From Aquabacter cavernae (lineage in GTDB: Bacteria; Pseudomonadota; Alphaproteobacteria; Rhizobiales; Xanthobacteraceae): a DNA stretch of 64,000 nt. Positions 1 through 7,889 of this stretch are shown piece by piece (position 1 is the first letter of the stretch; each line of letters starts with the position of its first letter). The notes below the pieces were generated by a model. That model worked only from the letters and a program-made list of their open reading frames with translations. It made no database searches and had not been told where the DNA came from. The position numbers and the translations under genes are program-made. The stretch covers positions 1-64,000 of the forward strand of contig NZ_RWKV01000001.1 of NCBI RefSeq assembly GCF_003993795.1. Direction: 5' to 3'.

Positions 1-60
1 CGGGAAAAACGGCGAGATCCGAGCCATCTGCCGCTCGCTCAGCAGGAACAAATCACCCAT
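1..60 (-). CDS. IS5-family transposase, N-terminal fragment (cut by window edge)
   Basis: Only the first 20 residues are inside the window. They read MGDLFLLSERQMARISPFFP, which resembles the usual N-terminus of IS5-family (IS427/IS1031-like) transposases (M-x-D-L-F-x-L-[ST]-[DE]-x-Q-x-A-R-[IL]-x-P-F-F-P). The ATG is preceded on the minus strand by a strong SD (GAGGAGG at about 66-72). The rest lies to the left of base 1, so intactness cannot be judged. In this family the transposase carries a DDE catalytic domain and catalyses cut-and-paste movement of its own element. The call rests on recognition of one short N-terminal motif. Confidence 0.7.
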   Translation of the reverse strand, partial: MGDLFLLSERQMARISPFFP

Positions 61-122
61 GCCAGCCTCCTCAAGGGAGACGGTGAATCACAGATCACAG
101 CAGATTAATAGGTCCTGAGCCT
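1..122 (-). mobile_element. End of an IS5-type insertion sequence
   Basis: The transposase start is at 60, and the non-coding stretch 61-122 upstream of it would be the element's outer end. On the minus strand this end would read GGCTCAGGACCTATTAATC (about 103-121), which has the look of an IS5-family terminal inverted repeat, next to a CTAG at 121-124 that fits the YTAR-type target these elements use. The partner end is outside the window, so the exact boundary and the target duplication are inferred, not shown. Confidence 0.45.
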
Positions 123-124
123 AG

Positions 125-224
125 AGCTTTCCCGAGCGAAGTGTGACGCGGTTCGCGTGAAGGAAATGCGGTAAAACAAAAAGATAGAGTGTTTCAGTGT
201 TTCCGTGAAAAGCTGAAAAACTCT
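125..224. repeat. Dispersed Rhizobiales-type repeat, copy A, with adjoining hairpin
   Basis: Bases 131-187 contain GAGCGAAGTGTGACGCGG followed by TTCGCGTGAAGGAAATGCGG and an A-rich tail. The reverse complement of 56861-56920 carries nearly the same series. The core (TTCGCGTGAAG next to GAGCGAAG) is of a type scattered between genes in many Hyphomicrobiales genomes. Immediately beyond, AGAGTGTTTCAG (186-197) and CTGAAAAACTCT (213-224) form a 12-bp inverted repeat with one mismatch that could fold as a hairpin downstream of mmcB. No gene is visible in 61-246. Confidence 0.6.
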
Positions 225-246
225 AGCCGCCTCCCTCGGAACGATC

Positions 247-723
247 CTAAAAGTCCGGCAGCCCGGAAATATCGGGGTCATAGAGGCGCGAGAGCCGCCC
301 GGCCCCGGCGCGGGCGAGGCGGATGAGCAGCGCCTTGCGGGTGGCCGCCGGCATGGGATGGAGCGGGGCCGGGCGGATGGTCTCGGCGCCGAACGCATCC
401 CCCACCAGGATGCCGGTATCGTCGGGCAGGATCTCCAGGGGAAAGTCCGGCGCCACCGCGAAGAACAGCCGGTCGCACCAGGGCCGGTATTCCGGCCATT
501 TCAGGTCGGCGCGGAAATCGGCGATGGAGGACTTGATCTCCACGATCACGATCTCCCCCTTGCCGTCCAGGGCCGCGATATCCGCCCGCCGCCCCGAGGC
601 GAGGCAGAATTCCGGAATGCCCGTGAGGCCGAGCGCCGCCAGATGGCGCAGCACGCCCCGCTGGATCGCCAGGGCGCCGGGCGACTGGCGCCCGTCCGCC
701 CGCAGCATCGGCTCCTTCGGCAT
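247..723 (-). CDS. mmcB: MmcB family DNA repair protein
   Basis: 158 residues starting MPKEPMLRADGRQSP. The size and the signature RRADIAAL...GEIVIVEIKSS (about residues 45-66) match MmcB, a small protein with a PD-(D/E)xK nuclease-like fold. In Caulobacter, MmcB is SOS-regulated and contributes to mitomycin C resistance. The acidic residue of RADI and the E-x-K of VEIK are the expected metal-site residues. The gene lies 11 bp below the end of the BrkB gene on the same strand, so the two are probably co-transcribed. I saw no GTTC-N7-GTTC LexA box directly upstream of either, so SOS control is not evident here. A longer open frame runs upstream through the BrkB gene but is out of frame with it and is not credible. 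Confidence 0.88.
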   Translation of the reverse strand: MPKEPMLRADGRQSPGALAIQRGVLRHLAALGLTGIPEFCLASGRRADIAALDGKGEIVIVEIKSSIADFRADLKWPEYRPWCDRLFFAVAPDFPLEILPDDTGILVGDAFGAETIRPAPLHPMPAATRKALLIRLARAGAGRLSRLYDPDISGLPDF

Positions 724-734
724 TACGGCGCCGG

Positions 735-1610
735 TCACGAGGCCACCCGTCCGTGGTCCAGAAGGGTGCGCGCCTCTTTCCGGCGCGACTGCGCCCGCGT
801 GATGGCCGCGTTCAGCTCGCCGCCGAACAGGAAGATGCTCGCGGTCAGATAGAGGAAGACCAGCGCGATCATGACCGAGGCGAGGCCCGCATAGGTGGTC
901 ACGTAATTGGTGGCGAATTCCGACAGGTAGAAGCCGAACGCCGCCGCCGCGATGAGCCACAGGATCAGCGTGACGAGGATGCCCGGCGCGATCTCCCACC
1001 AGCCGCGCCGCCCCGCCGGCAGCCATTTATGGGCCACCACCAGCCCGATGATGAGCACGAAGGAGGTGAGCGCGTAGCGCGCCAGGGTCACGGTCGGGCT
1101 GAGTTGGCGCGCGGCGGGCACGTTCTTGATGAGAATGCTCCAGAACAGCGGCCCCAGCACCACCAGGAAGGACAGAGCGAGCATGCCCATGGCGCCGATC
1201 AGCACATAGAGGATGGATTCGAAGCGCAGCCGGTACCAGGCGCGGGTCTCGCGGGCCTGGTAGGCGCGGTTCAGCCCGATGCGCAGGCTCTCCACGCCGT
1301 TGGAGGAGAAGTAGATGGCCAGCGCCACGCCGAAGGTGAGCAGGTCCGTGCGCACATGGTTGACCACATTGTAGATCTCGCGGGCGATGGGCTCGGAGAC
1401 CGCGTCGGGCCATGTATCGAGAATGAGCAGGATGGTTTCGTTGGCCAGCGGCCGCAGGTCCAGGAAGGCGGCGAGCGCGGTGACGAAGATCAGGAACGGG
1501 AACAGCGACATGAGGATGGAGAGCGCGATATGGCTCGCGATCGCCCAGCCGTCATCGGCCACGAAGGTCCAGACGGCGTCCATGACGATCCGGTAGGTGC
1601 GCCGCAACAT
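735..1610 (-). CDS. YihY/virulence factor BrkB family membrane protein
   Basis: 291 residues from MLRRTYRIVMDAV. This start was chosen because the family begins close to a conserved D/E-rich stretch (here FVADDGWAIASHIALS) and because GGGGAAC lies just upstream. At least six hydrophobic segments follow, including SILMSLFPFLIFVTALAAF and a C-terminal stretch at VMIALVFLYLTASIFLFGGE. The ending FLFGGELNAAITR is typical of YihY/BrkB (the former 'ribonuclease BN' family). The role of these inner-membrane proteins is unsettled. It sits between dnaQ and mmcB on the same strand, with 116 bp separating it from the dnaQ stop. Confidence 0.85.
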   Translation of the reverse strand: MLRRTYRIVMDAVWTFVADDGWAIASHIALSILMSLFPFLIFVTALAAFLDLRPLANETILLILDTWPDAVSEPIAREIYNVVNHVRTDLLTFGVALAIYFSSNGVESLRIGLNRAYQARETRAWYRLRFESILYVLIGAMGMLALSFLVVLGPLFWSILIKNVPAARQLSPTVTLARYALTSFVLIIGLVVAHKWLPAGRRGWWEIAPGILVTLILWLIAAAAFGFYLSEFATNYVTTYAGLASVMIALVFLYLTASIFLFGGELNAAITRAQSRRKEARTLLDHGRVAS

Positions 1611-1726
1611 ACCGTTCCCCGCTCCATGGCCGACCTCCGCCCACCCGGGACATGTGCCGCGCAGACGCCCCATTGTGCCATCCCCGGCGCGCGGATGGCA
1701 GTGCGAAGCGGGCATTTCCCGTCCCG

Positions 1727-2449
1727 TCAGTTGGCGGAGGGCTCTCCGTCGGTGGCCACATAGCTGTTCCATATGGCCTTTTCGCCCATGCCCTGGATGA
1801 AGGCGGCATGGGCGGCGGTCTCGTCCGGGGTCAGGCGCGAGGGCAGGGGGGTGGGCCTCTGGCGCGCCGCAACGGCTTCCACGGCGACGAGGCGCGGCGC
1901 GGCACTTTCCTCTTCCACCAGCCCCACCAGCATGGCCTGCCGGCCGCCCAGCAGCTCGCTATAGACCTCGGCCAGAAGCTCGGAATCCAGCAGCGCGCCA
2001 TGCTTCACGCGGCGGGACGAATCGATCCCGTAGCGGTTCATGAGCACGTCGAGGCTGTTCGGCCCGCCGGGATGCTTGCGCCGCGCCAGCGCCAGCGTAT
2101 CCACCACCCGGTCGCGGCGGATGGTGGGGCGCCCGGCCCGGTCCAGCTCCGCATTGAGGAAGCCAATATCGAAGGCGGCGTTGTGGATCACCAGCGTGTC
2201 CTCGCCGATGAAGGCCAGGAACTCGTCGGCCAGCGCCGCGAATTTCGGCTTGTCGGAAAGGAACTCGGCGGAGAGGCCGTGGACGTTGAACGCCTCCTGC
2301 GGCATGTCCCGCTCGGGATTGATATAGACGTGGAAGACGTTGCCCGTGGTGATGCGGTTCACCATCTCCACGCAGCCGATTTCCACGAGGCGATCCCCGT
2401 TCAGGGGGTCGAGGCCCGTGGTCTCGGTGTCGAGCACGATCTCACGCAT
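1727..2449 (-). CDS. dnaQ: DNA polymerase III subunit epsilon (3'-5' proofreading exonuclease)
   Basis: 240 residues. The N-terminus MREIVLDTETTGLDP is the ExoI motif of DEDDh exonucleases (D-x-E-T-T-G). Further on, VIHNAAFDIGFLN is ExoII and VKHGALLDSELLAEVY is the ExoIII region with its His and Asp. Epsilon removes misinserted bases and binds the polymerase subunit alpha in the replisome. The C-terminal third, after about residue 185, is Pro/Ala-rich and would hold the alpha-binding region. It starts four bases downstream of coaE on the same strand, so dnaQ is the distal gene of the ppsR-maf-aroE-coaE-dnaQ run, a conserved neighbourhood of the alphaproteobacterial origin. Confidence 0.95.
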   Translation of the reverse strand: MREIVLDTETTGLDPLNGDRLVEIGCVEMVNRITTGNVFHVYINPERDMPQEAFNVHGLSAEFLSDKPKFAALADEFLAFIGEDTLVIHNAAFDIGFLNAELDRAGRPTIRRDRVVDTLALARRKHPGGPNSLDVLMNRYGIDSSRRVKHGALLDSELLAEVYSELLGGRQAMLVGLVEEESAAPRLVAVEAVAARQRPTPLPSRLTPDETAAHAAFIQGMGEKAIWNSYVATDGEPSAN

Positions 2450-2453
2450 CCTG

Positions 2454-3059
2454 TCACGTCCTCCTGCTGCGCCGTCCCGGGCCGCTCAGCGCCCGCACGA
2501 TGCCGCGCACCTGATGCCGGGCAGCATCGAAGCCCCGGCCGGTATCGATGATGAAATGGGCCCGCCGCCGCTTCTCCGCGTCGGGCATCTGCTTGCGCAG
2601 GATGAGCGCGAACCGCTCTTCCGTCATGCCCGGCCGGGCCAGCACCCGCTCGCGCTGCACATCGGGCGCCGCGCTCACCACCGCCACCGCATCCATGCGC
2701 CGCGCGGAGCCGGTCTCCAGCAGAAGCGGAATGTCCAGAACCACGAGGCGCGCGCCCGCCGCCCGTGCCCGAAGCAGGAACGCCGTCTCGCGTGCCCGCA
2801 CCAGAGGATGCACGATGGCTTCCAGGCGCTTCATGGCCTCGGCATCCCTCAGCACCCGCTGGGAGAGTTCCCCGCGATCGATGATGCCGTCACGGGTCAC
2901 GCCGGGAAAAGCCGCCTCCACGGGCGCCACGGCTTCCTTGGTGTAGAGGTCGTGGACGGAGGCGTCCGCGTCATGCACAGGCACGCCTTCCGCGCCGAAC
3001 ATGGCGGCGGTGGCGGATTTTCCCATGCCGATGGAGCCGGTCAGGCCGAGAATCCACAT
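2454..3059 (-). CDS. coaE: Dephospho-CoA kinase
   Basis: 201 residues starting [18 protein letters not shown]. The P-loop GSIGMGKS (residues 8-15) is the CoaE Walker A, and [12 protein letters not shown] holds the substrate-binding D-A-D. CoaE phosphorylates the 3'-OH of dephospho-CoA, the last step of coenzyme A synthesis in the cytoplasm. The start fits the family's first strand, and the larger open frame upstream only reads through aroE. The aroE stop is 4 bp above, so the genes are translationally close. Length is normal for the family. Confidence 0.95.
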   Translation of the reverse strand: MWILGLTGSIGMGKSATAAMFGAEGVPVHDADASVHDLYTKEAVAPVEAAFPGVTRDGIIDRGELSQRVLRDAEAMKRLEAIVHPLVRARETAFLLRARAAGARLVVLDIPLLLETGSARRMDAVAVVSAAPDVQRERVLARPGMTEERFALILRKQMPDAEKRRRAHFIIDTGRGFDAARHQVRGIVRALSGPGRRSRRT

Positions 3060-3063
3060 GGCC

Positions 3064-3909
3064 TCACCCCTCCAACTGGCCTTTGGCGCGCAGGTCCTCC
3101 ACCAGCATGGCGCGCAGGCCCGCATCCACCTTCGGGCGGATCCCGAACCAGCGCGCGAAGCCCGGCACCGCCTGGTGCATGAGCATGCCGAGGCCGTCCA
3201 CGGTGGCAAGGCCGCGCGCCTTCGCCGCCCGCAGGAACGGGGTCTCCAGGGGCACATAGACCGCATCGCTCACCACCGCGTCGTCCCGCGCGCGGGACAA
3301 GTCGAGATCGAGCGGCGGCTGGCCCTTCATGCCCAGCGTGGTGGTGTTGGAGATGAGCCCGGCCTCCGCCAGGGGGCCGGACACGGCGTCAAGGCCGATG
3401 GGCCGTACCTTCGGCCCGAACAAAGCCTGCAGCTCCTCGGCCCGCGACAGCGTGCGGTTGGCGAGAAAGATGGTCTCCACGCCCCGCTCGATGAGCCCGT
3501 GGATGATGGAGCGCGCCGCGCCCCCCGCGCCGAGCACGAGGGCGGGACGCCCTGAGGCATCCCAGCCGGGCGCGTCCGCATCCAGGCTGCCCACATAGCC
3601 GATGGCATCTGTATTGCCGCCCATCATCCGGCCGTCCTCGAACCAGATGGTGTTCACCGCCTCCAGCCGCCGGGCGGTGGCGTCCGCCTCGTCCACGGCA
3701 CGGAAGGCGGTCTGCTTATGGGGCGCGGTGACGTTGCCGCCCTGATAGCGCGCCTTCATCCCGGAGAAGAAGGACGCGGCGGCCTCGGGGGGAATCTCTT
3801 CCCGGCCGTAATGGCCGTCCAGCCCGTGCTGCTCGATCCAATAGCCGTGAAGCAGAGGCGAACGGGAATAGGCGGCGGGATATCCGACGATACACAGGCG
3901 GACGGTCAC
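3064..3909 (-). CDS. aroE: Shikimate dehydrogenase (NADP+)
   Basis: 281 residues beginning (GTG) [24 protein letters not shown]. The N-terminal substrate domain shows G-x-P-x-x-x-S-x-S-P and NVTAPHK, with Lys and Asn in shikimate binding. The C-terminal Rossmann domain has [10 protein letters not shown] (NADP loop) and [11 protein letters not shown]. AroE reduces 3-dehydroshikimate to shikimate in aromatic amino acid synthesis. The GTG start overlaps the maf stop as GTGA (3906-3909), a 4-bp overlap that supports both this start and translational coupling. Confidence 0.95.
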   Translation of the reverse strand: MTVRLCIVGYPAAYSRSPLLHGYWIEQHGLDGHYGREEIPPEAAASFFSGMKARYQGGNVTAPHKQTAFRAVDEADATARRLEAVNTIWFEDGRMMGGNTDAIGYVGSLDADAPGWDASGRPALVLGAGGAARSIIHGLIERGVETIFLANRTLSRAEELQALFGPKVRPIGLDAVSGPLAEAGLISNTTTLGMKGQPPLDLDLSRARDDAVVSDAVYVPLETPFLRAAKARGLATVDGLGMLMHQAVPGFARWFGIRPKVDAGLRAMLVEDLRAKGQLEG

Positions 3910-4520
3910 GACAGCAATCCTTCCTGCCGCAGGAAGCCGAGCAGCGGCAGGAGCGGCAGACCGAGAATGGTGAAATGGTTTCCCTCGATGCGCTCGAACA
4001 GGTGGCTGCCGCGGGATTCCAACTGATAACACCCCACCGACCCGAAAATGTCCGGACCGGCGGCGTCCAGATAGTCCCCGATCTGCACCTCCGACAACGG
4101 GCGCATGGTGAGGGCGGCGCTCTCCAAGACCTCGAACACCACTTCCCCATCCCGTGCAACGGCCACAGCCGAATGCAGAACATGGGTGTGACCCTGCAGG
4201 CGGGACAGCTGGAGCTTCGCGGCGGCGCGATCCGGCGCCTTGTGGAAGATGGTGCCGTTCAATGCCAGAGTCTGATCGGCACCCACCACATAGCGTCCGG
4301 GACCGGCGAGGGACGCACCCTTCAGAGCCTTGGTATGGGCGAGGAGCCGGGCCACATCATCGGGCGCGGCTTCAGCCCCGGGCGCCTGTGCCTCCACGGC
4401 CCGCTCATCCACGGACGTGTCGATAACCTCCAGGGGAATTCCCGTGGCCTTCAACATGTCCCGGCGAGCGGCACTGCGGGAGGCGAGGATCAGGGGTCGC
4501 GGTGCGATCCAGAAACTCAT
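3906..4520 (-). CDS. maf: Maf family nucleoside triphosphate pyrophosphatase
   Basis: 204 residues. The N-terminus [18 protein letters not shown] is the canonical Maf motif (S-x-S-x-x-R-x-x-x-L). [10 protein letters not shown] contains the catalytic Asp region, and ISDYLDAAG-like and GCYQLESRG segments follow. Maf proteins hydrolyse non-canonical or modified NTPs to the monophosphate and help clean nucleotide pools; some members influence septation. The start codon overlaps the ppsR stop (ATGA, 4517-4520) and the stop overlaps aroE, so maf is embedded in a coupled operon. Exact substrate preference (dTTP/UTP versus modified pyrimidines) cannot be read from sequence alone. Confidence 0.92.
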   Translation of the reverse strand: MSFWIAPRPLILASRSAARRDMLKATGIPLEVIDTSVDERAVEAQAPGAEAAPDDVARLLAHTKALKGASLAGPGRYVVGADQTLALNGTIFHKAPDRAAAKLQLSRLQGHTHVLHSAVAVARDGEVVFEVLESAALTMRPLSEVQIGDYLDAAGPDIFGSVGCYQLESRGSHLFERIEGNHFTILGLPLLPLLGFLRQEGLLS

Positions 4521-5371
4521 GTCTCCACGATGCTCCGGCGCTGGCGCTCCTTGAACAAGGCGATGATGGCCGCCGCCGTCTCCTCGATGGAGCGGCGCGT
4601 CACGTCGAGCTGCGGCCAGCCGTTGCGCGCGCTGAGCTTGCGGGAAAAGGCCAGTTCCTCGGAAATGGCCTCGCGGTCCACATAGGACGCGCTGGGGCTT
4701 GAGGCGTTCAGGCCCAGAAGGCGGTTCTGGCGGATCTCCGAAATGCGGTCCGGGCTTGCCACAAGCATCACCACCAAGGGCTTCTTCAGCCGCTCGATAT
4801 TGGGCGGCAGCGGCACGTTGGGCACCAGCGGGATGTTCGCTGTCTTGATGCCGCGATTGGCCAGATAGATGGAGGTGGGCGTCTTGGAGGTGCGGGAGAT
4901 GCCGATCAGCACCACGTCCGCATTCTCCAGATCCTCGGTCATGTGCCCATCATCGTGCATGACGGTGAAGTTCAGCGCGTCGATGCGCTTGAAATAGGTG
5001 GCGTCGAGCGCGTGCTGGCCGCCCACGCGCGGCTGGGGCTCGCCGCCGAGATAGGCCTGGAAGAGCTGCACCACGGGCGCCAGAACCGAGAGGAAGGGCA
5101 CGCCCAATTCCTTGCAGCGCTCCTTCAGGCGGTCGCGGATGTCCCGGTCCACCAGCGTGTAGAGCACGATGCCGGGATTGGTCTCCACCTCGGCCAGCAC
5201 CCGTTCCAGCTGCTTCATGGAGCGCACGAGGGGATAGACATGCTCGATGGGCAACACGTTGGAATATTGGGCGCAGGCGGCCCGCCCCACATTGATCAGG
5301 GTCTCGCCGGTGGCATCCGACACCAGATGCAGATGGAAGTAGGCGGGCTGCGCAACTTTTTCGCCATTCAT
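4517..5371 (-). CDS. ppsR: Pyruvate, phosphate dikinase regulatory kinase/phosphorylase (PPSR, DUF299)
   Basis: 284 residues. The start [25 protein letters not shown] contains the family hallmark SDATGET. The central P-loop-like [15 protein letters not shown] is the nucleotide-binding signature. Family members add phosphate to, and remove it from, a threonine of pyruvate phosphate dikinase or PEP synthase. The gene is the first of the minus-strand operon running away from the putative origin, and its start is 335 bp from hemE. This ppsR(RP001)-origin-hemE order is the one that flanks Cori in Caulobacter, which supports the origin call. Confidence 0.93.
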   Translation of the reverse strand: MNGEKVAQPAYFHLHLVSDATGETLINVGRAACAQYSNVLPIEHVYPLVRSMKQLERVLAEVETNPGIVLYTLVDRDIRDRLKERCKELGVPFLSVLAPVVQLFQAYLGGEPQPRVGGQHALDATYFKRIDALNFTVMHDDGHMTEDLENADVVLIGISRTSKTPTSIYLANRGIKTANIPLVPNVPLPPNIERLKKPLVVMLVASPDRISEIRQNRLLGLNASSPSASYVDREAISEELAFSRKLSARNGWPQLDVTRRSIEETAAAIIALFKERQRRSIVET

Positions 5372-5548
5372 GCGTTATCCCCCCTATTCCGATGCCCCTG
5401 TGGACAGCGTGTGCAGGAACGCATGGTCGGCACGCCCGCGCAAGGCGGGCCTGGGGAGATCGGGAATATCCATCCACATTTCAACCTCTGGGGACGGGAT
5501 TCCGGACCCCCGCTGTGAAGCAGTGTGGACGGTTTCAAGAGCCGGCTC

Positions 5549-5563
5549 TTAACCTTTGATTAA
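5549..5563. promoter_or_regulatory. CtrA box 1 in the origin region
   Basis: TTAACCTTTGATTAA, an exact TTAA-N7-TTAA match to the consensus recognised by the cell-cycle regulator CtrA. It lies midway in the origin region, 158 bp from the hemE start. CtrA bound here would be expected to block initiation and/or regulate hemE-side transcription. Confidence 0.75.
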
Positions 5564-5652
5564 CCTCATGGATCGTGATCGCCCATCGGGGGAGAATCCC
5601 GCCCTTCCGATGGGTCAGTCTGTGGAGCGGTTGTCGATGCGCCTGGGAATGG

Positions 5653-5667
5653 TTAATCAACCGTTAA
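5653..5667. promoter_or_regulatory. CtrA box 2 in the origin region
   Basis: TTAATCAACCGTTAA, a second exact TTAA-N7-TTAA. It sits about 104 bp from box 1 and 40-54 bp upstream of the hemE start, overlapping the AT-rich stretch. This arrangement could couple a hemE promoter to origin control, as in Caulobacter. Confidence 0.75.
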
Positions 5668-5706
5668 AACCAAACAGACTCTCTCTTTAAAAGAGATTCT
5701 TTATTT

Positions 5707-6765
5707 ATGACGGGATTGGGAATGACCGGAGTTCCGGCTGAGCGTTCGTCCTTCCTTGCGGTGCTGGACGGGGATGTTATGAACCCTCCTCCGCTCTGGA
5801 TGATGCGTCAGGCGGGACGCTATCTGCCCGAATATCGCGAGGTGCGGGCCAAGGCCGGAGACTTCCTCACCTTGTGCTATTCGCCGGAGCTGGCCACCGA
5901 GGTGACGCTCCAGCCCATCCGTCGCTTCGACTTCGATGCGGCAATCATCTTTTCGGACATCCTGGTGGTTCCCCATGCGCTCGGGGTCGGCCTGCGCTTC
6001 GAGACCGGCGAGGGACCGCGGCTCGATCCCGTGACGGACGCCGCCGCCATCGCTGCCTTGCCGGATATTCTCGATCCGTCCCGCGTGGGGCCGGTCTATG
6101 AGGCCATCTCCCGCACCCGCGCGGCCCTGCCCCGCTCCACGGCCCTCATCGGCTTCTGCGGCGCGCCCTGGACGGTCGCCACCTACATGGTGGCGGGCCG
6201 GGGCACCGACGACCAGGGACCCGCCCGTCTTCTGGCCCTGCGCGAGCCGGACCTGTTCCAGCGCCTCATCGACCATCTGGTGGAGACGTCCGTGACCCAT
6301 CTGCTCGCCCAGATCGAGGCGGGGGCCGATGCGGTGCAGATCTTCGACACCTGGGCGGGCGTGCTGGACCCCATCTCCTTCGAGCGCTGGTGCTTCGATC
6401 CCCTGGCGCGCATCGCCGCCGGCATCTGGGCGGTGAAGCCGGACGCGCGCATCATCGCCTTCCCGAAGGGCGCTTCGTCCAAGGCGCTGGCGCGCATCGC
6501 GGCTTTGGGCGTGAATGCGGTGGGCCTCGACTGGACGGCGGACCGCACGGCCCTGCGCAAGCTGGGCGAAAAGACCGCGCTCCAGGGCAATCTCGATCCC
6601 CTGCGCCTCATTGCGGGCGGTCCCCAGCTGGACGAGGAAATCCTGCGCATCCGCTCGGATTTCGACGGCGTGCGGCACATCTTCAATCTCGGCCACGGCA
6701 TCCGCCCCGAGACCCCCATCGCCCATGTGGAGCGGCTGGTGGAAAAGGCGCGCGCACCGCTTTAG
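5707..6765 (+). CDS. hemE: Uroporphyrinogen decarboxylase
   Basis: 352 residues. [17 protein letters not shown] (about 20-36) is the conserved substrate-binding segment with the Arg pair. [12 protein letters not shown] carries the catalytic Asp, and [14 protein letters not shown] and NLGHGI are further signatures. HemE removes four acetate carboxyls from uroporphyrinogen III to give coproporphyrinogen III. The start is ambiguous: ATG at 5707 has only a weak AAGAG upstream, whereas an in-frame ATG at 5722 is preceded by GGGA. It is the first plus-strand gene beyond the putative origin, followed 124 bp later by hemJ. Confidence 0.95.
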   Translation: MTGLGMTGVPAERSSFLAVLDGDVMNPPPLWMMRQAGRYLPEYREVRAKAGDFLTLCYSPELATEVTLQPIRRFDFDAAIIFSDILVVPHALGVGLRFETGEGPRLDPVTDAAAIAALPDILDPSRVGPVYEAISRTRAALPRSTALIGFCGAPWTVATYMVAGRGTDDQGPARLLALREPDLFQRLIDHLVETSVTHLLAQIEAGADAVQIFDTWAGVLDPISFERWCFDPLARIAAGIWAVKPDARIIAFPKGASSKALARIAALGVNAVGLDWTADRTALRKLGEKTALQGNLDPLRLIAGGPQLDEEILRIRSDFDGVRHIFNLGHGIRPETPIAHVERLVEKARAPL

Positions 6766-6889
6766 GACGCGGCGCCAAGCCGGTTCCTCCGATAATCGCC
6801 CATGGGTGTGGACGGGCGTGCGGCCGTGGGCGCCCTTTGCGTGGGGGCCTGCCCATGGCAGAAGGGGCCGGTCACCCTCGGGACCGTGC

Positions 6890-7315
6890 ATGCTCTATCT
6901 CTGGATCAAGGCGCTCCACATCATGGCGATCATCTCCTGGATGGCCGCCATGCTCTATCTGCCGCGCCTGTTCGTCTATCATTGCGACGCGCCGGTGGGC
7001 TCGCAGCAGTCCGAGACGTTCAAGACGATGGAGTTCAAGCTCTATCGCTACATTTCCAGCCCGGCCATGATGGTGGCCTGGATCGCCGGGCTGTTCCTCG
7101 CCTGGGATGCGGGCTGGTTCACGCAGGGCTGGTTCCACGCCAAATTGCTTCTGGTGCTCGTCCTGTCCGGTGTCCATGGGGTGCAGGGCAAATGGCTGAA
7201 GGCGTTCGCGCGGGACGAGCGGCCGCACAAAGCGCGCTTCTTCCGCATCATGAACGAGGTTCCGGCCTTGCTCATGGTGGGCATCGTCCTCTTGGTCGTC
7301 CTCAAGCCGTTCTGA
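6890..7315 (+). CDS. hemJ: Protoporphyrinogen oxidase HemJ
   Basis: 141 residues, with MLYLWIKALHIMAIISWMAAMLYLPRLF containing the conserved His and WMA...LPRLFVYH motif of HemJ. Four hydrophobic segments are visible (about 2-22, 56-75, 81-97 and 119-138), and the end KARFFRIMNEVPALLMVGIV matches the family. HemJ oxidises protoporphyrinogen IX to protoporphyrin IX in the inner membrane. It is adjacent to hemE, as in many alphaproteobacteria where rho follows; here the next genes are a stress protein and a phosphatase instead. GGGA lies about 9 bp before the ATG. Confidence 0.92.
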   Translation: MLYLWIKALHIMAIISWMAAMLYLPRLFVYHCDAPVGSQQSETFKTMEFKLYRYISSPAMMVAWIAGLFLAWDAGWFTQGWFHAKLLLVLVLSGVHGVQGKWLKAFARDERPHKARFFRIMNEVPALLMVGIVLLVVLKPF

Positions 7316-7328
7316 CAGGGGAGACGGC

Positions 7329-7826
7329 ATGAGCCCCAAGCGCCAGATCCACGAACCCGGCCACCGCCGCAAATTCCTGGTGGTGGTGGACGACACGCCC
7401 GAATGCGACCGCGCCCTCTATTACGCCGCCCGCCGTGCCGCCCGCACCGGGGCGGGCGTGACCATGCTGGGCATCCTCTCTCTGGAGGAGGTGCGCCAGG
7501 AATGGCTGGGCGTGGCGGATCTCATGCGCGCCGAGGCCGAGGAGGCCATGCAGCAGCATCTGGACCGGTTCGCCGCCCGCGCCCGGCAGATTTCCGGCGT
7601 TGCCGCAGAGGCGCTGGTCCGGGAGGGCGACAAGGCCGATGCTTTGCTCTCCGTGATCACCGAGGACCGGGACATCGCCGTGCTGGTTCTGGCGGCGGGC
7701 ACGGGTTCGGATGCGCCCGGCCCTTTGGTGGCGCTTCTGGCGGGCCCGGCGGCAGCGCGCTTTCCCATTCCCGTCACCATCGTGCCGGGCGCCCTCTCCG
7801 ATGAGGAGCTGGACGCGCTCGCCTGA
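7329..7826 (+). CDS. Universal stress protein (UspA-like)
   Basis: 165 residues. After a short basic leader, KFLVVVDDTPECDRALYYAARRAARTGAGVTML is the beta1-alpha1 unit of the UspA fold, and the remainder keeps the alpha/beta pattern to FPIPVTIVPG. The usual ATP-binding G-x-x-G-x9-G-[ST] is not clear: the corresponding place reads AAGTGSDAPGPLVAL, so nucleotide binding is uncertain. It starts 13 bp after hemJ and is followed 63 bp later by the four-domain phosphatase. An operon with hemJ or with the phosphatase is likely. Its partner is unknown. Confidence 0.8.
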   Translation: MSPKRQIHEPGHRRKFLVVVDDTPECDRALYYAARRAARTGAGVTMLGILSLEEVRQEWLGVADLMRAEAEEAMQQHLDRFAARARQISGVAAEALVREGDKADALLSVITEDRDIAVLVLAAGTGSDAPGPLVALLAGPAAARFPIPVTIVPGALSDEELDALA

Positions 7827-7889
7827 GGATGGCTCTGGCCTTCCTCCGCCCTTTGCTGCCAACATGGTGCGGGGTGGGAGGACAATGCG

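Larger units (their letters stand above)
5372..5706. other. Putative chromosomal replication origin (oriC) between ppsR and hemE
   Basis: This 335-bp gap between divergent genes has no ORF of its own. It contains two exact TTAA-N7-TTAA CtrA boxes (5549-5563, 5653-5667). There are several DnaA-box-like words: TTATCCCCC at 5375-5383, TGTGGACAG at 5399-5407, CATCCACAT at 5471-5479, TGTGGACGG at 5524-5532 and TGTGGAGCG at 5621-5629. An AT-rich tract at about 5653-5707 includes the inverted repeat TCTCTT-TAA-AAGAGA (5682-5696) and could serve as the unwinding element. In Caulobacter and relatives the origin lies between hemE and the ppsR homolog and is bound by both DnaA and CtrA. The assignment is inferred from that synteny plus the motifs. 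Confidence 0.75.

Noticed and set aside
5701..6891. 396-codon open frame antisense to hemE
   Set aside because: It is a GC-rich shadow of a clear HemE gene: low-complexity, His/Arg/Gly-rich translation, no family signature and no SD. Many similar long antisense frames occur across the window and were left out.
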